Notes: a model not told the origin generated them from the letters alone. A stretch of 33,414 nucleotides of DNA from Balneolales bacterium (GCA_007133995.1 SLLP01000080.1:1-33414), one strand, 5' to 3'; shown: positions 18,444-27,134, counted from the stretch's first letter. Numbers and translations: made by a program.

Positions 18444-19604
18444 TTACATGGTATCTATTACGCGAAATCCAAGCTGCTCGAGGACGGGATGGCGATCCGT
18501 AACGGCTGCCGGGATTCCGATCTCCGGAAATTCCTTTCTCAGCGGGGTATTCTGTCTCAGTTTTAAAAAACCGGGACCTTTCTCATCAGCAGGCAGACCG
18601 ATAAGGGTGCGGAGCGAGGCATCATAGGAAAAAGCCGGGTGCAGCAGCCGCAGGATATCGATCAGTGGCCGATCATCATCAGGAAGATGTTCGCGTTGTG
18701 GTTCCGAAACAGGAGTTTCAGGATCCTTGAAACCGAAAAAACGGTGCAGCTGGTCGCACATCATCTCCGTTGCTTTACGCTTGGCTTCAATCGAATAGCC
18801 GGCGATGTGGGGTGTGGCAAGAAAAGACTGCTTGGCGGTAGCATCGGCAAAAACAGGTTCGTTCTCCCAGACATCACAAATGAACATGCTCACGTGTCCG
18901 TCACGCAGTGCATCGCGAACCGCCATTTCGTCAACCACACCTCCACGCGACGCATTAACGACAATCCGTTTAGGTGCTGATCGTATTTTCTCTTCATTAC
19001 ACCAGTGCCAGGTTGCGTAGACACCAGATCGTTCCAGCGGCACATGATGGCTGATGATATCACAAGCAAGCACATCTTCCAGGGATGCAGATTTGAATCT
19101 GTCCGGCTTTTTTTCCCCTGTTTCAGAAATATTCCTTTCACGTTCCTCACGCGGCGGATCAAACAGCCGGCAGGAGATCCCGATCTGTTCGAGCAGGGCG
19201 GCGGTGGCAGAACCGGTGAATCCGGCGCCCACAATGCCTGCCGTCAAACTTGCGGGTGAAATATTCATTTCATCACAGCATGAGAGCACCGCAACTGCAA
19301 CATATTCGGACACGCTTCGTGCGTTGGAACCCTTGGCATCGGCAATTTGAACCCCGCGATCTTTCAGAAACGGTTCATCCAGATGATCCCTTCCGGCAGA
19401 GGCTGTGCCCGCAAAGCGCAGCCGGCTGTTGGGGGGGAGCGTGTCTGAATTCAGGGGATTTGTCGTGCGAACCAGAACCGCATCCGCCTGAATGATCTGC
19501 TCGTTGCTCCACCCGGGAAGGGGATCGTATGTTGCAAGATGAATGGAAGGGTGAAGGTACTTGTCAAGATGGTAATGGTGTTGGTCGGCCAGAACGGTTA
19601 TCAC
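18444..19604 (-). CDS. pdxB: 4-phosphoerythronate dehydrogenase
   Basis: D-2-hydroxyacid dehydrogenase fold: 'FAGTASAGRDHLD', 'VGIVGAGFTG'-like 'AGIVGAGFTGSATAALLEQIG', 'VNASRGGVVDEMAV', 'DVWENEP', 'TPHIAGYSIEAKRKATEMM' typical of PdxB. Confidence 0.88.
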   Translation of the reverse strand: MITVLADQHHYHLDKYLHPSIHLATYDPLPGWSNEQIIQADAVLVRTTNPLNSDTLPPNSRLRFAGTASAGRDHLDEPFLKDRGVQIADAKGSNARSVSEYVAVAVLSCCDEMNISPASLTAGIVGAGFTGSATAALLEQIGISCRLFDPPREERERNISETGEKKPDRFKSASLEDVLACDIISHHVPLERSGVYATWHWCNEEKIRSAPKRIVVNASRGGVVDEMAVRDALRDGHVSMFICDVWENEPVFADATAKQSFLATPHIAGYSIEAKRKATEMMCDQLHRFFGFKDPETPVSEPQREHLPDDDRPLIDILRLLHPAFSYDASLRTLIGLPADEKGPGFLKLRQNTPLRKEFPEIGIPAAVTDRHPVLEQLGFRVIDTM

Positions 19605-19637
19605 GTCGGTAAATTCGGGATAAATAGTGTGAAAATA

Positions 19638-20345
19638 TCAGAAATTATGATGATGGGGGCGGCGCGACTTCGGTGGATCGAGGATTTCCTTGAGCAAAAT
19701 GCCGTCACGGAGTCTCTCTGGGTTCATAAGGATTGCCTTGACATTCTTTTTGCCCCTGGCATCAGAGACCACTACTTCCGGTGATTCATCCAGCGTGGTA
19801 TAAATCGGGTTGTCTCCTTCGATAAGTTCACGGCTCAATTCGTCGGCCTGCGCCCCGATCTCGGTGCCCGATTCTTTTTCATAGGAAAAGGGGTTGGCCG
19901 ATTCGACACGTGCCGGACTGTGGATGGGTTCATGTGAGGGATGACGGTAGCCGGAACCGGAATCGGTACCGGACCCTCTGACCCGTCTGGTTTGCGCGGA
20001 TTGATGCGTTGCTTGCTGTTGCCTTGAAGCAGCACTGTCACGTGTGCTTTCTGTTTGGGTACGTTCTCTTTCTGGTTCATCACCGGATAACACCCGTTCC
20101 ATCCCCTCGAAAAAGTCCTCCCATGTTTGCTCACCGCGCGCTTCCTGTTCGCCCGAAGCCGAACGCTGCGACCCCTGCGGGCGGGCGGATTCAAGCTCGC
20201 GGCTCTGTCTTTTCTCCCACGGATCATCTGCTGATTCCGCATGTTCCGGCGCCTCGGGGTTGGTCTTCATGCTGTTCAGCACCCTCTTGATCAGAGGATA
20301 GAAAATGAAGAGAAGGATCAGAAGCTGAAATAAATTGATTTCCAT
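19638..20345 (-). CDS. Hypothetical protein: N-terminal TM, disordered charged linker, short conserved-looking C-terminal motif (start trimmed to internal Met)
   Basis: ORF 19638..20426; 'MEINLFQLLILLFIFYPLIKRVLNSM' at 20345 is a plausible start that avoids overlap with divergent deoA; C-terminus 'LRDGILLKEILDPPKSRRP'. Confidence 0.65.
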   Translation of the reverse strand: MEINLFQLLILLFIFYPLIKRVLNSMKTNPEAPEHAESADDPWEKRQSRELESARPQGSQRSASGEQEARGEQTWEDFFEGMERVLSGDEPERERTQTESTRDSAASRQQQATHQSAQTRRVRGSGTDSGSGYRHPSHEPIHSPARVESANPFSYEKESGTEIGAQADELSRELIEGDNPIYTTLDESPEVVVSDARGKKNVKAILMNPERLRDGILLKEILDPPKSRRPHHHNF

Positions 20346-20425
20346 CTGTCGGTTGCCATTAAGTATATTCCATCCGATAATATGGCAAGATATCAATTTT
20401 TTGCAGAAAAAATCACATTGAACCA

Positions 20426-21763
20426 ATGAAATCTCACAATATTGTTTCCCTGATCCGGAAAAAAAGGGACGGGGAATCCCTTGATTCCGATGAAATGCGG
20501 TTTCTCATTCAGCTTTACAGCAGAGATGTGATGCCCGACTACCAGATGAGCGCTTTTCTGATGGCGGCCTTCCTGAACGGTCTGAATGATGATGAGTCGG
20601 CATCGCTGACCCGCGAGATGCTTCATTCCGGTACGGTGCTGGATCTCTCCATGGTGCCGGGTGTTAAGGTGGACAAGCATTCGACCGGCGGTGTCGGTGA
20701 CAAGACCTCGCTGATCCTGGCACCGATTGTTGCCGCATGCGGTGTGCCGGTTCCGATGATATCGGGTCGCGGTCTGGGTCATTCAGGCGGGACCCTCGAC
20801 AAGCTTGAATCCATTCCGGGGTTCAATGTAAACCTGGATTTGAAACGCTATGTAGAGGTGCTGAAAGAGCACAAACTGGTGCTTATTGGTCAGACCGATG
20901 AGATCGCTCCGGCGGATAAGCGTATGTATGCTCTGCGCGATGTGACGGCCACGGTCGAATCCATTCCTCTGATCGCCGGGAGCATCATGAGCAAAAAACT
21001 GGCCGAGGGGATTGATGCGCTTGTTCTGGATGTGAAATTCGGCAATGGAGCCTTTATGAAAACGAGGGAGGATGCGCTCAGTCTGGCACAACGGCTGGTC
21101 GTGATCGGGGAAGAATTCGGCAAGCGCACTGTTGCTTATCTTACGGGAATGGATCAGCCACTGGGCAACAATATCGGCAACTGGCTGGAGGTGTATGAGA
21201 GCATCGAATGTCTGAATGGAGGCGGACCAAAGGACCTGCTGGAGGTCACGCATCTGCTCGCCGGTACCATGATCTATCTGGGCGATGAGGCTGGAACGGT
21301 GGAAGAGGGGATTGAACGCAGCAAGGCTGCGGTCCAGGACGGCAGCGCCATGCAGAAATTGCGCGACATTGTAGCCGGTCAGGACGGCTCAACCGAATAT
21401 CTGGATCGACCGGATGACTATCCGGCTGCCTCACACAGTTTTGAAGCAGCCGCCGGAAAAGACGGATACATTTCAGCAATGAATTCCTACATCATTGGCA
21501 TGGCAGGTGTGGAGCTGGGAGCAGGCCGCAAGTCGAAAGAAGAGACCATTGATCCGGCCGCCGGCATCATCCTTGAAAAAAAGATTGGTGATCCGGTCAA
21601 ACGGGGTGAAACAATCGCAAGGTGCTTCACGAATAAGGAGGTAGAAACGGATACTGTCCGGCAGATGCTGCAGGATGCCGTTACCGTCGGTTCTTTCCGG
21701 CCGGATGTCCCGGCCCTGATCACCGATACCGTAACACGGGACGGCGTGACACCCTGGAGCTGA
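20426..21763 (+). CDS. Pyrimidine-nucleoside/thymidine phosphorylase
   Basis: 'KHSTGGVGDKTSLILAPIVAACGVPVPMISGRGLGHSGGTLDKLESIPG' signature, 'GIDALVLDVKFGNGAFM'. Confidence 0.95.
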   Translation: MKSHNIVSLIRKKRDGESLDSDEMRFLIQLYSRDVMPDYQMSAFLMAAFLNGLNDDESASLTREMLHSGTVLDLSMVPGVKVDKHSTGGVGDKTSLILAPIVAACGVPVPMISGRGLGHSGGTLDKLESIPGFNVNLDLKRYVEVLKEHKLVLIGQTDEIAPADKRMYALRDVTATVESIPLIAGSIMSKKLAEGIDALVLDVKFGNGAFMKTREDALSLAQRLVVIGEEFGKRTVAYLTGMDQPLGNNIGNWLEVYESIECLNGGGPKDLLEVTHLLAGTMIYLGDEAGTVEEGIERSKAAVQDGSAMQKLRDIVAGQDGSTEYLDRPDDYPAASHSFEAAAGKDGYISAMNSYIIGMAGVELGAGRKSKEETIDPAAGIILEKKIGDPVKRGETIARCFTNKEVETDTVRQMLQDAVTVGSFRPDVPALITDTVTRDGVTPWS

Positions 21764-21776
21764 TCTTACGGATTTG

Positions 21777-21804
21777 TCCGGTTACTTTCCAACAACAAAC
21801 CGGA
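21777..21804 (+). promoter_or_regulatory. Inverted repeat TCCGGTT-N14-AACCGGA overlapping the pspA Shine-Dalgarno
   Basis: Perfect 7-bp arms (21777-21783 / 21798-21804); 3' arm includes GGA of GGAG, just upstream of ATG at 21811. Confidence 0.45.
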
Positions 21805-21810
21805 GATATT

Positions 21811-22581
21811 ATGTGGAGAAGATTTGTACGTGCGATCAAATCCCTTTTTGGCGGGGTGGTCGGCTCAATGGAAGACCCGAAGCGGATTCTTGAGCAGAAC
21901 ATTCGTGAACTCAACGACCAGGTGCCACGGATGAACGAAAACATCGCCACGGTAAAAGCCAATGTGATGCTCCTGCAAAAGGAGGTAAGACGATACGAGG
22001 TGCAGGTTCAGGATCTATCCGCCCGCATCCAGTCTGCCATAAAGGCCGACCGTGACGATATCGCTGAAAATTATGCCCTCCAGCTACAGCGGACCCGGGA
22101 GAACCTGGAAGTGGCGCGCCAGCACCTGAAACAGGCGCAGATGGCTTATGACAAAGGGCTGCAGGTCAAAAAGACGTTCATGCGGGAGAAAGATCGAAAG
22201 ATCCGGGAAGCCCGGGATGCGATGCGTGAGAGCGATCGTTCGGCCTGGCAAGCCAAAGTGGCCGATACGCTCGAGCAGTTTGAAGTTGGCGGCATGGACG
22301 CCACCCATGACGAAATGATTGCACGCATCAAGGAAGATACTGCGCGCAACGAAGCCCGCATGGAACTGGCGCTGGACAGTGTCGACAGCAAATCCCTTGA
22401 GCTGGAATACGATGCTGAAAAGCTGAAGGCTGCTGAAATTGTCATGCAGTTCAAGAAAAAGATGAAGGGCACCCCAGCGCTGCCCGAAGCAAAAGATTCG
22501 GCGGAAGTCGTCGTCGAGCGAAACGAACCGAATATCCGTTCTCAAAACACCGTTCATGTGAACACATCCAACCATGTCTGA
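21811..22581 (+). CDS. pspA: PspA/IM30 (Vipp1) family ESCRT-III-like protein
   Basis: 'RFVRAIKSLFGGVVGSMEDPKRILEQNIRELNDQVPRMNENIATVKANVMLLQKEV' typical PspA N-terminus, long helical coiled coil. Confidence 0.88.
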   Translation: MWRRFVRAIKSLFGGVVGSMEDPKRILEQNIRELNDQVPRMNENIATVKANVMLLQKEVRRYEVQVQDLSARIQSAIKADRDDIAENYALQLQRTRENLEVARQHLKQAQMAYDKGLQVKKTFMREKDRKIREARDAMRESDRSAWQAKVADTLEQFEVGGMDATHDEMIARIKEDTARNEARMELALDSVDSKSLELEYDAEKLKAAEIVMQFKKKMKGTPALPEAKDSAEVVVERNEPNIRSQNTVHVNTSNHV

Positions 22582-23422
22582 CCACCACTCCATCAACTTC
22601 TCGCGGGAGGCATTCCTGCATCCGGTCAATTTGGGCTTTCTGCTGACCGTCAGTTTTCTGGCGCTTCTCAACTCGGGAACCCCCTGGATGCCCACCATTA
22701 TTTTCTCGATGGGATTGGGCCTGGAGTTGCTTTACCTTGGCATGGTTCCGCACAAGCCCTGGTTCAGGCAACACATCGTCTGCCGCAGAAATGAGGAGCT
22801 GAGACGGAGCGGGCAGACAGAAAAAAATCAGTTCGACCAGCTTGAGGGGGCCAGCCAAAAGCTTTTCCTGGCCTTCCGGGCTATTTACGAAAAGATCCGG
22901 ACCAACTTTCAAAGGATGCCGGAATCATCCCGACCGCTTACGGATCAGCTGACCGAGCGACTGGATCAGATGAAAAGTGAATATTTGGCGCATCTCATGC
23001 TTCAGGAACGGTACCGCGAATATCTTGACCATTCCTCACCCGAATCCATTACTATCGAAATTCACAACCTCAAGAAAGAGATGGAATCGGCGACATCAGA
23101 GCGTCTGCTCGAAGTGAAGCAGCGCAGACTTCAGATCCTGGAGAAGCGTCTCAACCGGCACCATATCGCTGCCGAGAAGGCTGAGATCTGCCGCTCGCAA
23201 CAGCAGACCATGGAAGATGCCATCCGGTATGTGTATGAAAAGTCGATTACAATGTCTCACCCGGGTGAGCTGGGTGGCCATCTGGACCGGCTTATCAGCG
23301 AACTGGAAGAGACTTCTGCGATCATACAGGATATTGACGATGACATTCCACCGACGTATACTGTCCTGAGTCAATTGGAAAGTCAGCCGGAGGACGAACA
23401 CGGATCGTACGTCATTCGCTGA
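22574..23422 (+). CDS. Uncharacterised protein with two N-terminal TM segments and a long cytoplasmic coiled coil; coupled to pspA
   Basis: Start overlaps pspA stop by 8 nt (cATGtcTGA); hydrophobic 'LGFLLTVSFLALL' and 'PTIIFSMGLGLELLYLGMV' followed by charged helical sequence. Confidence 0.8.
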   Translation: MSDHHSINFSREAFLHPVNLGFLLTVSFLALLNSGTPWMPTIIFSMGLGLELLYLGMVPHKPWFRQHIVCRRNEELRRSGQTEKNQFDQLEGASQKLFLAFRAIYEKIRTNFQRMPESSRPLTDQLTERLDQMKSEYLAHLMLQERYREYLDHSSPESITIEIHNLKKEMESATSERLLEVKQRRLQILEKRLNRHHIAAEKAEICRSQQQTMEDAIRYVYEKSITMSHPGELGGHLDRLISELEETSAIIQDIDDDIPPTYTVLSQLESQPEDEHGSYVIR

Positions 23423-23475
23423 CGGAAAATACAGGGCCTGTACTGTACTGGCCGCTGTGAAAAATCAGGAATGTT

Positions 23476-24261
23476 ATGAGCTATCAGGCGGAAATGCTTC
23501 TGGTGGATGTCGAGGATCACATTGCAACGGTCAGTATCAACCGACCGGACAAGCACAACGCCCTGAGTATGCAAATGATCGGGGAGCTGGATGAACTGTT
23601 TGTGTCGCTGCAGGAAGATGAGGAAGTCGGTGGTGTGGTGATTACCGGTGTCGGACAAAAAGCTTTCGCTGCCGGTGCCGATATTTCAGAACTTCACAAC
23701 CTCAGGGTCAGGAGTGGAGAACGGGTATCTGAAAGGGGCCAGGCTGCTCTTTCACGGATTGAGTCATCCGGCAAGCCGGTGATAGCTGCAGTGGAGGGGT
23801 ACGCACTGGGTGGAGGTTGCGAGCTTGCCCTGGCAGCCCACCTGCGTGTAGCTTCAGCCCAAGCGAGTTTCGGATTGCCCGAACTTGGGCTGGGATTGAT
23901 GCCCGGTTATGGAGGAACCCAAAGGCTTCCAAGACTGATCGGCAAGGGCAGGGCGTTGGAGCTTATTCTGGATGGAAATCCGGTTGATGCCGCCAGGGCG
24001 TATGAAATAGGCCTTGTGAACAAAGTGGTGGGCGAAGGTGAAACAGTGGAAGCTTCTCGTAAATGGTTAAAACACATTATCAAAAAAGCACCTATTGCCA
24101 TTAGTATGGCAATCAGATCAATTCATGCCGCATATCCCAATCGGGCTCAGGGTTTTCATGATGAGTCCCGGCTCTTCGGGCATCTTTGTGGAACCGATGA
24201 CGCGTACGAAGGTACGGGCGCTTTTCTGGAAAAACGAAAACCCGGGTTTCGTAACAGATAA
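23476..24261 (+). CDS. Enoyl-CoA hydratase/isomerase family protein
   Basis: 'INRPDKHNALSMQMIGEL', 'AFAAGADISEL', 'AVEGYALGGGCELALAAHLRVAS', 'FGLPELGLGLMPGYGGTQRLPRLIG'. Confidence 0.95.
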   Translation: MSYQAEMLLVDVEDHIATVSINRPDKHNALSMQMIGELDELFVSLQEDEEVGGVVITGVGQKAFAAGADISELHNLRVRSGERVSERGQAALSRIESSGKPVIAAVEGYALGGGCELALAAHLRVASAQASFGLPELGLGLMPGYGGTQRLPRLIGKGRALELILDGNPVDAARAYEIGLVNKVVGEGETVEASRKWLKHIIKKAPIAISMAIRSIHAAYPNRAQGFHDESRLFGHLCGTDDAYEGTGAFLEKRKPGFRNR

Positions 24262-24393
24262 AGCTGTATTTTATAATTATAACACAGATATGAAAAGATG
24301 CAGAAAACGGCTGATTTTTCTAAAATTTCAGAACCATTTTTATCAGCAGATTAATTATAATTGGCAAAATCATCAGATAAGTATAATCATCGG

Positions 24394-24411
24394 CGGGATC
24401 GCACGATCCCG
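24394..24411. repeat. Palindromic hairpin CGGGATCG-CA-CGATCCCG
   Basis: 8-bp perfectly complementary arms at 24394-24401 and 24404-24411 in a noncoding gap. Confidence 0.55.
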
Positions 24412-24473
24412 GCCACAACAACAGGCAAACAATAAAGCCGCAGACTTACTTTGCATACCTCTTCGCCATCACC

Positions 24474-24545
24474 GGAACAGGACCTGGAACTGGAACTGGA
24501 ATTGGACAAAAACCTGGAACTGGACCTGGAATCTGACCCGGGAGC
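24474..24545 (+). repeat. Imperfect tandem hexanucleotide tract (GGAACT-like, 12 units) abutting the RBS of the CNNM/CorC-type gene
   Basis: GGAACA GGACCT GGAACT GGAACT GGAATT GGACAA AAACCT GGAACT GGACCT GGAATC TGACCC GGGAGC read directly; the last unit holds the SD (GGGAG). Confidence 0.85.
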
Positions 24546-24551
24546 TGCTTT

Positions 24552-25823
24552 ATGAATGAGTGGCTGCTAATTGCATGCGTGATTCTGCTGAGTGCTTTTT
24601 TTGCAGGATCGGAGATCGGTTATGTTTCCGCCAACCGGCTCAAGCTTGAAATCCGGGCCAGAAAAAACACCATACGCTCGAAAGCGTTGGCCCATTTCCT
24701 CAAGGATCCCGAGGCCTTTCTGTCCACCACGCTGATCGGTAATAATGTCGCCAATGTACTGTATGCCACACTGATGGCTCTGTTTCTGGTTCAGCCGGTA
24801 TCCAACATCTATTTCTCCATTTTTGAGGTGTATCCATCCGATCTGGTCATCCTGCTCATCCAGACAATCATCGCATCCCTGGTCATCATGGTATTTGGTG
24901 AGATCATTCCAAAGGTGGTATTTCGTATCAATTCCGAAGCGATGACATTTAATCTGGCTGCAATACACAGGGTTCTGAGTATCATTTTTTACCCGTTCAT
25001 CCGGATTGCCAACGGGGTTGCTGGCCACCTTATCCGCATGATCATACCAGAATCTGAATCGTCGGTACAGGTGTATCGCCGCCAGGATATTGAAATGCTG
25101 TTGCGGGAGCTTGGCGACAGTGAGGAATCGGATATCGACCGTGATGATTCGGAACTGCTGACCAACGTGCTTCAACTTTCAAATAAGAGGGTCAGAGAGT
25201 CAATGATACCCCGCACGGAGATTGTTGCGGTAGAAAAAAATGCCGGCCTGCAGGAAGCATTGCAGAAATTTGTCTCATCGGGTTTTTCAAAGGTACCGGT
25301 GTACGAGCAATCCATTGACAATGTGATCGGTGTGGTTTTTGCCTACGACCTCTTCAAGAAGCCCAAAAAGCTCAATGAGATTATTCGTCCCGTCAAGCAT
25401 ATCCCATCCAGCCAGAAATCCAAGGACCTGCTTTCGGAATTTCAAAAGCTCAATATCTCTCTTGCGATTGTGATTGATGAGTATGGAGGAACGGCTGGAC
25501 TGGTCACCACCGAAGACTTGCTCGAAGAGGTGGTCGGTGATATTCAGGATGAGTACGATATGGAGGATATGGTGATGAAAAAGCTCTCACATAACACCTT
25601 CGTACTGAGTGGTGACGTGCCGCTGCATGAGCTTTCTGAGAAATTCCCGTCAACCCGGCTACCCGAGCGAAATCAGTATTTTGAGACGGTAGCAGGTTAC
25701 ATTATCCACGAAACCGGAAGAATTCCCAAGGTAAACGAGGAGATCCTGATCGGGAATCATAAATTCATCATCAGCAAGGCGAGACAATCCAGAATTGAGA
25801 TGGTGAAAATGATCGTAATGTAA
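24552..25823 (+). CDS. CNNM (DUF21) + CBS pair + CorC/HlyC C-terminal domain membrane protein
   Basis: 'LLSAFFAGSEIGYVSANRLKLE', 'VFGEIIPKVVFRI', 'VRESMIPRTEIVAVEK', 'IVIDEYGGTAGLVTTEDLLEEVVGDIQDEYD'. Confidence 0.93.
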   Translation: MNEWLLIACVILLSAFFAGSEIGYVSANRLKLEIRARKNTIRSKALAHFLKDPEAFLSTTLIGNNVANVLYATLMALFLVQPVSNIYFSIFEVYPSDLVILLIQTIIASLVIMVFGEIIPKVVFRINSEAMTFNLAAIHRVLSIIFYPFIRIANGVAGHLIRMIIPESESSVQVYRRQDIEMLLRELGDSEESDIDRDDSELLTNVLQLSNKRVRESMIPRTEIVAVEKNAGLQEALQKFVSSGFSKVPVYEQSIDNVIGVVFAYDLFKKPKKLNEIIRPVKHIPSSQKSKDLLSEFQKLNISLAIVIDEYGGTAGLVTTEDLLEEVVGDIQDEYDMEDMVMKKLSHNTFVLSGDVPLHELSEKFPSTRLPERNQYFETVAGYIIHETGRIPKVNEEILIGNHKFIISKARQSRIEMVKMIVM

Positions 25824-25834
25824 GTCGAAGGGAT

Positions 25835-27094
25835 TCAACCGATCCTGATTTTTCGGTCGGACCATTCGACATCAAATGGTTTTTCGGGGCAGAACCGGTC
25901 TGACGATCGCACCCACTTATCCTCCTGGTAGATAAGGGTATAACCTTTTTTTAGTGGTGCATTGGGGTCGGTGGCGAGAAGCCGGTGGTGTAATGCATTC
26001 CATTCCGATTTTCTTTGTACAAGATATCTGATTGCCATTCCGGAAAGGGTATCGGAAAGATGCCGGTTTCGGTCCCTTTTTTGCTGCAGTATCCGTTTCA
26101 GGATACCCGCCATCTGTTTTTCCTGCCATACTATGGTTTCGGCCTGACGGGTAATCCGCTGTTTGACCTTGTGGAGAGCATAATTATCCAGAAAGCGCAT
26201 TACGGTATCCTTATGGCGGTTGAGCATATCCATCAGCCGTTTTTCGATGGTGAGTTGAAAGTCATTGATTTTCATTTGCAGATCGTTCTGATCAGGGACT
26301 GCAATCACGATAGCCTGCGTGGGCGTGGCCGCACGTGCATCAGCCACAAAATCGGATATGCTGAAATCGGTTTCGTGTCCGACCGCGCTGATGACGGGCA
26401 CACGGCACTCAGAAATTGCCCGGGCGACGATTTCTTCATTGAATGCCCAGAGATCCTCGAGTGAACCGCCTCCCCGTCCCACGATCAGGAGGTTCACATC
26501 CTCCAGCTCCGAAAAAAAGCGAATACCTTCGCTTATCTCGGAAGCGGCCTGCTGCCCCTGCACAGAAGCATGATAGAGCAGGACTTGACAGGCCGGATAC
26601 CGTTTTTCCAGTGTATTGCGCATATCCTGAAAAGCTGCACCTGTGGCGGAGGTAACGATACCGATCACTTCGGGGTATCTGGGAAGCGCACGCTTTCGGC
26701 TTTCGTCGAATAATCCCTCAGCCTGCAGTTTATGCTTCAGCTGCTCGAAGGCCAGCTGCAGTGCGCCGAGTCCGGCCGCACGGATCGACCGGGTGATGAG
26801 CTGATATCGACCGTGGGGCGCATAGACCTGCACCGATCCGCTTACGATCACTTCATCCCCGTGCTTCGGAATGCTTTCAAGCTGCTGCCGCATGGAGTTC
26901 CACATCACACAGGAAAGCTGTGCACCTGCATCCTTGAGTGTGAAGTAGAGATGGCCGTTTCGGCTGGTTTGGGGCTGGCTCACCTCGCCGCGCACACTGA
27001 CCCAATCGAATTGCTCTTCCAGCATCAGCTTGATCTCATCGGTAAGATCGCTGACACTCAGTACCTCGAATATTTCCTGATCATGAAATTGCAT
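25835..27094 (-). CDS. xseA: Exodeoxyribonuclease VII large subunit (start trimmed to MQFHDQEIF)
   Basis: OB-fold 'VRGEVSQPQTSRNGHLYFTLKDAGAQLSCVMW', 'IGIVTSATGAAFQDM', 'LLIVGRGGGSLEDLWAFNEE', 'SAVGHETDFSISDFVADARAATPTQA'. Confidence 0.94.
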   Translation of the reverse strand: MQFHDQEIFEVLSVSDLTDEIKLMLEEQFDWVSVRGEVSQPQTSRNGHLYFTLKDAGAQLSCVMWNSMRQQLESIPKHGDEVIVSGSVQVYAPHGRYQLITRSIRAAGLGALQLAFEQLKHKLQAEGLFDESRKRALPRYPEVIGIVTSATGAAFQDMRNTLEKRYPACQVLLYHASVQGQQAASEISEGIRFFSELEDVNLLIVGRGGGSLEDLWAFNEEIVARAISECRVPVISAVGHETDFSISDFVADARAATPTQAIVIAVPDQNDLQMKINDFQLTIEKRLMDMLNRHKDTVMRFLDNYALHKVKQRITRQAETIVWQEKQMAGILKRILQQKRDRNRHLSDTLSGMAIRYLVQRKSEWNALHHRLLATDPNAPLKKGYTLIYQEDKWVRSSDRFCPEKPFDVEWSDRKIRIG

Positions 27095-27126
27095 GTCAAT
27101 CGTAAGGCATTTTCTTGTGAATGGGT

Positions 27127-27134
27127 TATATTTG
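27127..27134 (+). promoter_or_regulatory. Candidate Bacteroidota -7 element (TATATTTG) upstream of pyrC
   Basis: Exact TAnnTTTG match 28 nt before the pyrC ATG; no clear -33 element. Confidence 0.35.

Noticed and set aside
22084-22698. 204-aa minus-strand ORF antisense to pspA
   Set aside because: Shadow of the coiled-coil codon pattern; pspA is well supported on the plus strand.
24095-24559. 154-aa ORF spanning the end of enoyl-CoA hydratase and the hexamer tract (NRTWNWNWNWTKTWNWTWN)
   Set aside because: Overlaps a well-supported CDS in another frame; the Trp-Asn repeat is an artefact of translating the GGAACT microsatellite.
24567-25175. 202-aa minus-strand ORF antisense to the CNNM gene
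   Set aside because: Antisense to a gene with strong DUF21/CBS motifs; no independent support.
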